Source of the DNA: Mariniphaga sp040772505
GTDB lineage: Bacteria > Bacteroidota > Bacteroidia > Bacteroidales > Prolixibacteraceae
Direction of reading: 5' to 3'
DNA length: 64,000 nt
Assembly (NCBI GenBank): GCA_040772505.1
Contig: JAXGYA010000001.1
Location: forward strand, 558,001 to 622,000
The notes below the pieces were generated by a model that saw nothing but the letters and a program-made list of their open reading frames with translations, did not search any database and had not been told where the DNA came from. The position numbers and the translations under genes are program-made. This document shows positions 26,921 through 35,114 of the stretch, one piece after another. Numbering within the stretch: position 1 is the stretch's first letter; every line of letters starts with the position of its first letter.

Positions 26921-27834
26921 TTTTCTGCCAATTGGTTTTCTATATATTTAATAATCTGCTGTTTTTCACCGGGATGAAACCACTTCATCTCATTGTCATT
27001 CCTGAACCAGGTGAGTTGCCGGCGGGCATATCTCCGGGTATTTCGTTTAATCAGCCGGATTGCTTCCTCTTTTGAGATCTTGCCTTCAAAATACATGAAA
27101 AACTCCCGGTATCCGACAGTTTTCAGGGGAGTGAGGTGTTTTAGCGGATACAGCTCCCGGGCTTCCTTTTCCAAACCGGCTTCAATCATCCTGTCCACCC
27201 GCCGGTTTATTTTTTGGTGCAGCTCTGCCCGGTCGCAGTCGATGCCCGCTTTGATGATTGAGAAGGGCCTTTCTTTTCGAGGAGCAGTGAGAAAAGAGGA
27301 GTAGGGCTTACCGGTTATAAGGCAGATTTCCAGTGCATGAACAATGCGGGTGTGATTTTTTAAATCTACTGTCTTATAGTAATCCGGATCAAGAATCTTC
27401 AGCTGCATGCGCAGGCTTTCAATCCCCTCTTCCTGCAACCGGATTGCCAGGTTGTGCCTCACTTCGGCATCCACATCGGGCAGCTCGTCAATGCCCTTGC
27501 AAACAGCATCAATATAAAGCATAGAACCGCCGGTCATTACAGCAACATCGTGATTCTTAAAAAGATTTCCCAGTGTTTCCAGAGCTTCGGTTTCAAAGCG
27601 GCTGACATTAATGGCGTCATGGATGGAGTGTGAATGAATGAAATGATGCTTCACGCTGCGCAGCTCTTCGGCAGACGGAACAGCAGTGCCGATGTTTAAT
27701 TCACGGTAGAACTGCCTTGAATCTGCCGAAACAATCTCAGTGTTAAAATGATTTGCCACTTCAATGGCAATTTTTGTTTTGCCTATGGCTGTCGGTCCGG
27801 TAATAATGATTAATGTTTTCCTCTTTTTACTCAT
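26917..27834 (-). CDS. miaA: tRNA dimethylallyltransferase
   Basis: About 305 residues from the ATG at 27834 (MSKKRKTLIIITGPTAIGKT). A TTG seven codons upstream also keeps the frame open but would overlap a promoter-like TTACTTTG. The P-loop is GPTAIGKT, DSRQFYRELNIGTA binds the substrate, and TRRYARRQLTWFRND is the C-terminal signature. It adds a dimethylallyl group to A37 of tRNAs reading UNN codons. First gene of an operon running through NUDIX, glycosyltransferase and heptose genes toward rel. Confidence 0.96.
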   Translation of the reverse strand: MSKKRKTLIIITGPTAIGKTKIAIEVANHFNTEIVSADSRQFYRELNIGTAVPSAEELRSVKHHFIHSHSIHDAINVSRFETEALETLGNLFKNHDVAVMTGGSMLYIDAVCKGIDELPDVDAEVRHNLAIRLQEEGIESLRMQLKILDPDYYKTVDLKNHTRIVHALEICLITGKPYSSFLTAPRKERPFSIIKAGIDCDRAELHQKINRRVDRMIEAGLEKEARELYPLKHLTPLKTVGYREFFMYFEGKISKEEAIRLIKRNTRRYARRQLTWFRNDNEMKWFHPGEKQQIIKYIENQLAEK

Positions 27835-27853
27835 TCTGACTGCAAAGTAATCC

Positions 27854-27889
27854 AAAAAAAAAGACTGTTCAAACGAATGTGAACAGTCT
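27854..27889 (-). terminator. Intrinsic terminator after the pRiA4b-ORF3-like gene
   Basis: On the minus strand a perfect 10-bp stem (arms AGACTGTTCA and TGAACAGTCT, 8-nt loop) is followed by a T-tract (27861-27854). It lies 27 bp past the stop of the gene at 27917 and just before miaA, separating the two transcripts. Confidence 0.8.
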
Positions 27890-27916
27890 GTTTGTAATCA
27901 TGCACGGAGAGAATGG

Positions 27917-28432
27917 TTAAAAGTCCTCCATCTCTCCGTAAAGCTTCGTGTAATCGTCTAAAATTCCGAAATCCATCAGAATCTCTTCTTCCCGATGCAT
28001 GGATTGCTCCTCTTCGGCAGTATCCGCTCCAAGCATTTGAAGCGGCGCTGTGCCTTCTTGCCGGACAAGAAACGATTCCCTGAGATTTTTCTCCATATCA
28101 ATTTCACTTAATTTTATGTAAAAAGACCGATCATTAAAAAAGTCAAAGGTGTATTCGAGCCTTTGTTCTTTCGATTGGATTATGTCAGAGAGTTTTGTAT
28201 TTTTCATAATGTAGTATGGGCTTCCGTTAATTCCCTGATCCATTTGCGATATCTCCTTCAGCTTTTTTCCGCTTTCGTCGGAAAGGAAAAATGAAGCAAG
28301 CTGATAGGATTCGTAATTCAGACTCTCCTGAATTATGTTGTGTAGATCATAAAAAGTTTGATTGCCATTTATTTCTACCCGAAGTAAGAAATTTTTAGAT
28401 TCCGGTGAACTTATTTTAAAATGATAAACCAT
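27917..28432 (-). CDS. Plasmid pRiA4b ORF-3-like family protein
   Basis: 171 residues from the ATG at 28432 (MVYHFKISSPESKNFLLRVEI). An upstream in-frame ATG at 28480 exists, but the promoter at 28456-28487 lies inside that extension. The N-terminal beta-strand and FYDLHNIIQESLNYESYQLASFFLSDESGKK match the pRiA4b ORF-3 (IS1096 TnpR-like) fold. The C-terminus is acidic (EEEQSMHREEEILMDFG). Its function is unknown in Bacteroidota. It is monocistronic with its own promoter and terminator. Confidence 0.75.
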   Translation of the reverse strand: MVYHFKISSPESKNFLLRVEINGNQTFYDLHNIIQESLNYESYQLASFFLSDESGKKLKEISQMDQGINGSPYYIMKNTKLSDIIQSKEQRLEYTFDFFNDRSFYIKLSEIDMEKNLRESFLVRQEGTAPLQMLGADTAEEEQSMHREEEILMDFGILDDYTKLYGEMEDF

Positions 28433-28455
28433 ACTTTTTATCTTTTTTAAGAATT

Positions 28456-28487
28456 CAAAGTTAAAAACCTTTTTTCTCAAAAAGCAA
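28456..28487 (-). promoter_or_regulatory. Bacteroidota promoter for the pRiA4b-like gene
   Basis: On the minus strand TTG (28487-28485) is followed by 21 bp and TAACTTTG (28463-28456), matching TTTG-N19-21-TAnnTTTG. The predicted start would lie a few bases downstream, leaving a short leader before the ATG at 28432. Confidence 0.5.
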
Positions 28488-28742
28488 GTTTCGAAATCGC
28501 TGTCAGGTTAAAATTAGTTAAGAAGCTTTTTTTTGAGGATAATGTTGTCTTTTTTTGTTTTGCTCCAAAAAACTGATTTTTAGCATTATTGACACGTTTT
28601 TTGGTGAATTTTCAAAACATTTTGAACCCATTTCCCGGCTCTGTTAAAAAAATGTAAAAAACATGAAAATTTAATATCTATCGAATAAACACATCGGTTG
28701 TTCGATAAAAATGTATTTTCCTGCCTTTGGCAGGTGTGAATT

Positions 28743-28762
28743 CCTGCCTGCAAGCAGGCAGG
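28743..28762. repeat. 9-bp-arm palindrome in a gene-free junk stretch
   Basis: A near-perfect palindrome with 9-bp arms (cctgcctgc / gcaggcagg, 2-bp loop), next to a shorter cctgcc...ggcagg repeat at 28720-28735. The 28488-28949 stretch has no convincing gene. It is AT-rich, then contains this palindrome, runs of aattcgt and aatttgc motifs, and a cccccttggcgaaggggg hairpin (28831-28849). It looks like accumulated intergenic repeat debris. Confidence 0.6.
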
Positions 28763-28949
28763 TGCAAATTCGTAAATTTGCAAATTCGTGAATTCGCGTT
28801 TTTCAGCCAGCAGGTCTCATGAGCGCTCGTCCCCCTTGGCGAAGGGGGGATTGATTTTTAGGCAGACAGGGAATGACAATCTGACTATCAGCTATCAAAA
28901 AGTTCAGAGTTCCGTGTTCAAGGTTCAAAGTTCACTTTTTACCGTTTAC

Positions 28950-29005
28950 TTCTCACCTCTCACTTCTCACCTCTCACTTCTCACCTCTCACTTCTCACCT
29001 CTCAC
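28950..29005. repeat. 14-bp tandem repeat, four copies
   Basis: Four exact head-to-tail copies of ttctcacctctcac, followed by a degenerate partial copy and then a palindromic stretch (ccctttggggag). It directly precedes a damaged transposase gene. The repeat has a strong pyrimidine bias on the plus strand. Confidence 0.85.
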
Positions 29006-29025
29006 CTCTCTCTCCCTTTGGGGAG

Positions 29026-29889
29026 ATGTCCGCAGGACAGAGGGGCTTCTTCCTCTTCTTCTCGCCAGGATCAATAGCTCAAAAGCAATACGAAGCGCTG
29101 AGAATGTTTTACGTTGAAGGTAAAACCGCTAAAGAAGTAGCAGAAGCATTTGGCTACACACACCGGGGTTTCACCTCCATTGTCACCGACTTCAAAAAGA
29201 AGCTCAGGAATAACGATGGAGATGGTTTGTTTTTCAAACCAGTTCAAAAGGGACGGAAAACCACCGAAAAAGTTATCGAAGCACGAGATATCGTGGTTGA
29301 ACTAAGGAAAAGCTACCACTCGGTTGAAGAAATAAAAGTTGTTTTCGATAGCAAGTTCACCAACTACGAGAACTTGAAAAAACTTGATGATAACGAAATA
29401 AAATTTGTTACCATCCGCCGTAGAGGGAAAAATATTATTGACAGGCTCGAGCAAATACCTGCGAAATCAAAAAAGGCTATCCGGGTTGAAATGGCTGGCA
29501 ACAAAAAGAGAAGCCTGACCGTGCTTGATGAAGAAATACACCTGAAAAATTATGGCGGCACAATACGCCAAATAAGCATTACCGGGCATGGGAAAATTAA
29601 ACCGGCACTCATCATAACCAACGATTTCGACATAAAAGTTGAACTCATTGTGAGAAAGTACACCAAAAGACGGATAGTAGAAAAGGCTATCAGCGAGCAA
29701 ATTGAGTTCTTTCACTTGAACCTGGTTTCCTCCTCAATGGTTATTAAAGTCGATTTTGATTTAACCATGAGCATCCTTACCCATAACTTGTTTAGGCTTT
29801 TCGCCTTAGATTTGGAAAGATACTCGCATATATCCGACCAGTCATTATTCGATAAGTTCCTCCTGAACACAGCAGACATTGAAGTCTAA
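29026..29889 (+). pseudogene. Internally deleted transposase remnant (IS1634/IS4-like DDE)
   Basis: 287 residues. The first about 15 residues are encoded by the preceding repeat. Then comes an HTH-like N-terminus (GKTAKEVAEAFGYTHRGFTSIV) and, after residue about 98, a jump to FDSKFTNYENLKKLDD, the middle of the catalytic region. The C-terminal half (LIITNDFD, EKAISEQIEFFHLN, VDFDL) resembles transposases carrying those motifs. The segment expected to hold the first catalytic Asp appears deleted in frame near 29320. The product is unlikely to transpose. Family assignment is from memory of the motif pattern. Confidence 0.6.
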
Positions 29890-29984
29890 AATGATAAAAT
29901 CAAAGTGTTCCTGAAAAAGAAAAGTTTATAAAGTTGGCAGTGGGCAATTGATTATTGATTATTTGTCGTTCTAAAAGCTAATAG

Positions 29985-31454
29985 CTAAAAGCTATAAGAA
30001 AAGCTCACTGTAGCACCTGCATCACTTCTCTCATTAGCTGTCCATAGGGTTCCTCTGTCGAACGCAAATTGCATTTCGGCATGCAGGTTTTTCGCTTTTC
30101 CAAACGTGTATTTTAATGCTGCTAATGAATAGAACTGGTTTCGCACCTTTTCGTACTTCGGAGATAACCGCCCCCGGTTTCGGGAATAGGTTGTCATTAG
30201 TCTGTATTGCAGCAAGTGAGCGATTTCGCCCGAAGCACCAAAATGGAAGGCTGTAAAACGATTGTTTTCAGGTCCGTGGGGAATTCCGCTGTTGGTATAT
30301 CTAACTGGCCCGAACAGCGGAGTGCCAATAATAAATCCGCGGTAGGTAAATCCGGACTGGTATTGCGAATGTGAAAAATAGTTGTCGCCTCCTCTGGGGA
30401 GATGTTCCCCTGTTTCGGGGTCGCGGGTAGGCCCGCTATGGTGCAGGGTGTGAACATATTCCACCAGAATTTTGCGAATCAGCTTGCAGCTTTTCAGGTC
30501 TAAAAAGAGGGTATATAGATTGTCGGGATAATTCATCAAGTAAGTGCCCGAACCGTCTTCAAAAATATGGGAAATCTGAAAGGTTGCATTCATTTTTTTC
30601 ATTGACTTGCCAAAAGAGAGCTGGTATTGCCCCAATTGATTGCCTAATGCATTGGGAATGCCAAGCTCTTCGATGGTGTAGCTGCCTGAAAAAATCGCCT
30701 TGAGGTAGTTTTTAAGGTTTTCTCTGTGAAGATCACCGTCAATATCGCCACCCCAAAACACAAAATGGTCTAATCCGGCAGTTACCTGAAGAGATTGCAC
30801 TGAGCCCATGCGCAGCGAGAGATTCTTATGATGTAGCCGCGCTTTCGGAATAATCCGGTTTTTTTCCAAAATTCCATCTTCATACATTCCGGCTACGGAA
30901 AAATTGGTGCTGCCGATACGGATAAACTTGTTTGAACCGATACGAACACGGGGATGTGGCGGGGAATTTCGTGTAATATCAAAATTGCCATTTGAAGGCG
31001 ACAGCCCTGAAAAGCGAAGCGAATCGGCAAACAGTCCTCCTGTTATTCGGAAAAACTTCGATTCAAATCCACCAAATAATTCCGTTAAATTGTATTTGAA
31101 GCTGGCAGTTTGTCTGAGGTTTGTATTTAAGCCTGCAAAAAATGAGTTTTTTTCACCGGGCAACCTGTAAACAGATTCCGTATAAAAATGGATAAAGGAA
31201 TTTTGCTGCGCCAAGGCTTCAACCTGTCCCAACTTATTCGCCCAAAAATAGAACGGCTGACGCCCGGAACTGCTTAGAAGTGTTTCCACACTTGCTTTTC
31301 CGTTTACGGAAAGAGTCTGTGCATTAGCTAAGCAGGAGGCGAAAATAAGAATAGTCAGATTGATTAGTATTCGCCGGCAGAGTGTTTTGCCTTTTTCATC
31401 AAAGAGCACTCCTGTAATTTTTGTGCCTCCCAAATCTATACCTATAACCGCCAT
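29985..31454 (-). CDS. Capsule-assembly Wzi-like outer-membrane protein fused to a ROK-kinase N-terminus
   Basis: 489 residues from the ATG at 31454. Residues 1-25 (MAVIGIDLGGTKITGVLFDE onward) are the phosphate-1 loop of a ROK sugar kinase. From about residue 27 the sequence becomes a signal peptide (RRILINLTILIFASCLANA) and then a beta-barrel protein like Wzi (ending FDRGTLWTANERSDAGATVSFSYSF, terminal aromatic). The Wzi start codon seems to have been replaced in frame by the kinase fragment, so the signal peptide is now internal, about 27 residues in. Whether it is still exported is uncertain. This looks like a deletion scar. Confidence 0.75.
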   Translation of the reverse strand: MAVIGIDLGGTKITGVLFDEKGKTLCRRILINLTILIFASCLANAQTLSVNGKASVETLLSSSGRQPFYFWANKLGQVEALAQQNSFIHFYTESVYRLPGEKNSFFAGLNTNLRQTASFKYNLTELFGGFESKFFRITGGLFADSLRFSGLSPSNGNFDITRNSPPHPRVRIGSNKFIRIGSTNFSVAGMYEDGILEKNRIIPKARLHHKNLSLRMGSVQSLQVTAGLDHFVFWGGDIDGDLHRENLKNYLKAIFSGSYTIEELGIPNALGNQLGQYQLSFGKSMKKMNATFQISHIFEDGSGTYLMNYPDNLYTLFLDLKSCKLIRKILVEYVHTLHHSGPTRDPETGEHLPRGGDNYFSHSQYQSGFTYRGFIIGTPLFGPVRYTNSGIPHGPENNRFTAFHFGASGEIAHLLQYRLMTTYSRNRGRLSPKYEKVRNQFYSLAALKYTFGKAKNLHAEMQFAFDRGTLWTANERSDAGATVSFSYSF

Positions 31455-31457
31455 CAA

Positions 31458-31580
31458 TTATCTCTTTTTATTTGAAAGTATATCTATTTCATATTCCGGA
31501 AGAAACATCACATCACGCGAATGAAGAATTTTTTCATTAAAAGGTTTTGCATCTTTTCCAAAACTGGTTGAAAGTGGAGG
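31458..31580 (-). pseudogene. C-terminal gene fragment between sulfatase and ROK start
   Basis: An open frame of 40 codons directly follows the sulfatase stop in the same frame and reads PLSTSFGKDAKPFNEK...FLPEYEIDILSNKKR before TAA. The TAA is immediately followed by the ROK ATG. It reads like the 3' end of a lost gene that once preceded the kinase in an operon. I do not recognise the family, and no start codon with context is visible. Confidence 0.4.
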
Positions 31581-33194
31581 TCATTGGGCAGATTTTTTGT
31601 TTCCTGCAGATTTTTCAATCAAATCTTCGTCATAATCGGTCTCATTTACCCATCCTGCCGGGATTTTTTCACCAGCCATAAAGCGATTGTAATAATTTTG
31701 AACAGCCCCCCAGTATTTATAGCTGTCAAAAATATCGCCATTGCCAAGAATTCGCGGATCTTCCTGTTCCAAAAGTTTTTGAATCATAAATGCTTCCATT
31801 GTATTTTTCCGGTTAGCAAATTTTTCATTTTCTGCCAGATTATTCATACAAAACGGATCTTCCTTAATATTGTATAGCTCTTCAGCAATCCGCTTCCCAA
31901 AATTGAGCTGCCAATATTCCATTTGTCCTTTTTTTCGGCGTGTATCAAGAATATAGGTTTTTGTCGGACTTCCATCACAGTTGAGGTACCCGGTTTCGGG
32001 ATTTCCTTTGGGCCAGCGTTCAGGTTTGAAATTACGCAGATAAAGGTAATCCTCTTTGAATATTCCACGTACCGGATAACCCTGATCGTTGGGACGGCCA
32101 ACGTCGTGGCGCTCTTTTCCGACTAAAACAAAATCACGATCGAAAATTGCGTTCTCATCTTTTTCGGCAAAGAAAATATCAGTTAAACTTTTTCCTGCAA
32201 CCGGCTGCATACCTGCCTCTCCGGCAGAAAGCCCGGCAAGCTCAAGGTATGTTGGTGCAAAATCAATAAAGCTTACAAAATCATCTACAACACGCCCCGG
32301 ATTTTTAATACCATCAGCCCACATTACCGCTAATGGGAGGTGATTGGAATATTCATAAACCTGCCCCTTGATGCGCGGGAAAGGCATACCATTGTCTGCC
32401 GTAACAATTACCAGTGTATTTTCCAATTCCCCGGCCTCTTCCAATATTTGCAGCATGCGTTGCAGGTGCAGATCGAAATATTCGATTTCAAAAGCATAGT
32501 CAAGCAGATCTGTTCTTATGGTATCCACATCCGGCCAAAAGGGTGGTACTTCGTCAACATCATCAAGTTTTTTCCCTCCGTACTTTAAGCCTGCCTGATA
32601 TTCATACGCCCGGTGTGGCTCGGTGCTGCCGTACCAAAAACAGAATGGTTCTCCTTTGGGACGTGCTTCCAGGAATGCCTCAAAATTTCTGGCGTAATCG
32701 TTATTTGAGATAAATTTAGCGGGAGGTGTTGTTTTGAACTCATCAAATTTTGTCCCTGCAAGTTCGCGCTTTTTTCCATTGATTTCTCCCGGATCACCCG
32801 GCGCCCAGCCTTTAGCTGTGCAGCCAACCCAATAGCCATGCTGCTCAAGTGCTTCGGCATAGGTCTTAAATTTTGCAGGGAAATGAGGCGAGTGATTTGC
32901 CGCTTCCTCTAATTGCCAGCTGTTTCGTCCGGTTAAGATACAGGCGCGGGATGGTGCGCACTTGGCGTTGGGTGTGTATGCGCGGGTAAATAAAATGCCT
33001 TCATTTGCCACCCGGTCAAAAGCCGGAGTTTTCACCCAATTGCATCCGTAGGCGCCAAAATGCTTCCACGAAGCATCGTCAGCTATCGCAAAGAGAATAT
33101 TGGGTTTTTGCCGTTCAGTTTTCTGCTCTTGCCGGTTTTGGCAACCAATGAATAGTAAAATGGATGCAAATAAAAAAAGGCTTATTTTATTCAT
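31581..33194 (-). CDS. Sulfatase (arylsulfatase A-like), lipoprotein
   Basis: 537 residues. The lipoprotein signal is MNKISLFLFASILLFIGC. The formylglycine motif CAPSRACILTG lies near residue 78, and metal-binding residues are seen as ADDASWKHFGAYG and TADNGMPFPR. This is an S1-family sulfatase acting on sulfated glycans at the cell surface or in the periplasm; it needs FGE or anSME maturation, encoded elsewhere. It lies 11 bp after a second sulfatase gene, a pattern seen in sulfated-polysaccharide utilisation loci. Confidence 0.92.
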   Translation of the reverse strand: MNKISLFLFASILLFIGCQNRQEQKTERQKPNILFAIADDASWKHFGAYGCNWVKTPAFDRVANEGILFTRAYTPNAKCAPSRACILTGRNSWQLEEAANHSPHFPAKFKTYAEALEQHGYWVGCTAKGWAPGDPGEINGKKRELAGTKFDEFKTTPPAKFISNNDYARNFEAFLEARPKGEPFCFWYGSTEPHRAYEYQAGLKYGGKKLDDVDEVPPFWPDVDTIRTDLLDYAFEIEYFDLHLQRMLQILEEAGELENTLVIVTADNGMPFPRIKGQVYEYSNHLPLAVMWADGIKNPGRVVDDFVSFIDFAPTYLELAGLSAGEAGMQPVAGKSLTDIFFAEKDENAIFDRDFVLVGKERHDVGRPNDQGYPVRGIFKEDYLYLRNFKPERWPKGNPETGYLNCDGSPTKTYILDTRRKKGQMEYWQLNFGKRIAEELYNIKEDPFCMNNLAENEKFANRKNTMEAFMIQKLLEQEDPRILGNGDIFDSYKYWGAVQNYYNRFMAGEKIPAGWVNETDYDEDLIEKSAGNKKSAQ

Positions 33195-33205
33195 AATTTG
33201 TTTGA

Positions 33206-34684
33206 TTATTTCTGAACAAAGTTTGGATTATTCTCCGGGAACCGGGCATTGCTCTCATGAAGCAGACGGATAAGTTTCTGTTTTAATTCTTCAGTTTTTT
33301 GGGGAAATTCTGCTGCTACATCTTTGGTTTCCCCCGGATCTTCTTTTAAGTCAAAGAGTTCTGTCCGGTTGTCTTCATAAAAGGTAACCAATTTCCAATC
33401 GCCTTTTCTGATGGCAGAGCCGGGTGTCCATGCACTGCCGTGATAGTGCGGATAATGCCAGAAAAGCGCATCCCGTTCAACCGTTCCCTTTCCGGTCAGT
33501 ACAGGCAAAAGGTTCTCTCCATCGTTATTCTGGTGTTCAATGCCCGCAATAGATAAAATTGTTGAAAAGAAATCAGTGCTGATGGCAGGTGTTTCTTCAA
33601 TTCTTCCCGGATTGCTGACTTGTGGCCCTTGAACAACAAGCGGAACGCGTATTCCGCCTTCATAACACCATCCTTTGCCTGCACGGAGCGGATAGTTTGA
33701 AGTTTCCGCATTTTGCCTCATGAGTGTTGATCTGCCTCCGTTGTCGCTGGTGAAAAACACCCATGTGTTTTTGTCAAGTCCGTTCTCTTTTAGTGAATTG
33801 AGCACGCGCCCGACGTTTTCATCCATTGCGGCAACCATAGAAGCATAACCGGCATTTTCCTGAATCAGCTTAGTCCAGCCGGCACCCTCACGCTGATGAG
33901 GGATTTCGCCAATATTCAATTGCTCTCTTTTTTGGATAAATTTATCAATATGTTTCTTTGCAGGTTGTATTGGTGTATGCACGGTATAGTACGATAGATA
34001 AAGGAAAAACGGTTTGTTTTTGTTCTCGGAGATTAACCGGATACTCTCATCGGTCAGCCGGTCGGTGAGGTATTCACCTTCGGGGCCGTCTTTTAAACGC
34101 GGATTTCCGTAGGGAGAATAATATCCATTGGAAACGTTGCGAATAATTCTGGGCTGTCCGGCTTCCCATCCCCCAATGTTAACATCAAATCCCTGAAATT
34201 CAGGCCAGAATTGTTCATCATGTCCCAGATGCCATTTCCCCACAAAGTATGTGGCATATCCTTTCTCTTTCAATTTTTCAGCTATTGTAATCTCTTCCAG
34301 TGCCAGTTCATTGTTGATTCGCGGAGCAAGCAGCTGGCGGTTTTGTGGATTTTCGCCCGGAATCCAGTCGGTGATATTGACACGGTTGGGATGCTTTCCG
34401 GTCATCAATGCGGCTCTCGTAGGGCTGCACACAGGATGAGAAGCATACGCCTGTGTGAAACGGATTCCGTTTTCGGCAAGCTTGTCAATATTTGGCGTTT
34501 CATAAAAATTGCTGCCCATGCAACTTAAGTCATGGTAGCCCAGATCATCAGCCAAAATAAACAAGATGTTTGGTTTGGTAATTTCTGATACTTTACTTGA
34601 ATTTTTTGTACAAGAAACTTGCAAGAAAGTAGTTATAAAAATATATATAAGTATTTTTTTATAAGTCTTTGTTTTGTTGTGCAT
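33206..34684 (-). CDS. Sulfatase (arylsulfatase-like), lipoprotein
   Basis: 492 residues. The signal ends with Cys in FLQVSC. The active-site motif is CSPTRAALMTG (about residue 86), followed by GKWHLG and FTSDNGG for the catalytic and calcium sites. It desulfates a carbohydrate. It is upstream of the other sulfatase in what is probably a two-gene operon. The 34685-34838 gap upstream is AT-rich with no named feature and probably holds its promoter. Confidence 0.92.
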   Translation of the reverse strand: MHNKTKTYKKILIYIFITTFLQVSCTKNSSKVSEITKPNILFILADDLGYHDLSCMGSNFYETPNIDKLAENGIRFTQAYASHPVCSPTRAALMTGKHPNRVNITDWIPGENPQNRQLLAPRINNELALEEITIAEKLKEKGYATYFVGKWHLGHDEQFWPEFQGFDVNIGGWEAGQPRIIRNVSNGYYSPYGNPRLKDGPEGEYLTDRLTDESIRLISENKNKPFFLYLSYYTVHTPIQPAKKHIDKFIQKREQLNIGEIPHQREGAGWTKLIQENAGYASMVAAMDENVGRVLNSLKENGLDKNTWVFFTSDNGGRSTLMRQNAETSNYPLRAGKGWCYEGGIRVPLVVQGPQVSNPGRIEETPAISTDFFSTILSIAGIEHQNNDGENLLPVLTGKGTVERDALFWHYPHYHGSAWTPGSAIRKGDWKLVTFYEDNRTELFDLKEDPGETKDVAAEFPQKTEELKQKLIRLLHESNARFPENNPNFVQK

Positions 34685-34838
34685 AATTTTTAATTATGGT
34701 TTTAATATATTCTGTGAAAGTTTTCTGATTATAAGTCCGCTCTAACAAGTAAATATTTGAGAAATGACACAAAGTGCACTAAATTACAAAATTTCACCAA
34801 GAGCTTGCAATTTACACCGTAGCTTTCAGTGAATTTTT

Positions 34839-35090
34839 GTGATCGCCACTCCCTTCTGCCACCGGACGGCATCGCTTATGGGCGATGCTATCCTTGAGTA
34901 TGCCGTGCATGGTGCTTAACTTGGTGGTGAAAGTCCACTATGGGGGTTTGTAATCGCCAACCATTAGTCGAAGACAAGGGTGTCCATCGTGAGGTGGAAT
35001 CTGAAGGAAGTCGTAGGCAAAACTCTGCCCCGAGGAACACCATTTAGGATGGCATCAAAATAGATTTGCTTGATAGGGAGGTGCAGGCTG
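34839..35090 (+). ncRNA. Truncated group II intron 5' region (domain I)
   Basis: Plus-strand sequence from about 34839 (GTGATCGCC) contains landmarks of bacterial group II intron domain I. These are GGTGGTGAAAGTCC (34923-34936), CGAAGACAAGGGTGTCC, GTGAGGTGGAATCTGAAGG and GGCAAAACTCTGCCC with CGAGGAACAC (to about 35040). No maturase ORF, domain V or 3' end follows; the sequence runs into the 3' end of mcrC at 35115. It is a remnant and cannot splice. Boundaries are approximate. Confidence 0.7.
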
Positions 35091-35114
35091 TTTCTTCTGT
35101 TTTTTTGGGTTTGG

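Noticed and set aside
28586..28783. 65-codon minus-strand ORF
   Set aside because: It crosses the palindrome and junk repeats and has no homology-like pattern.
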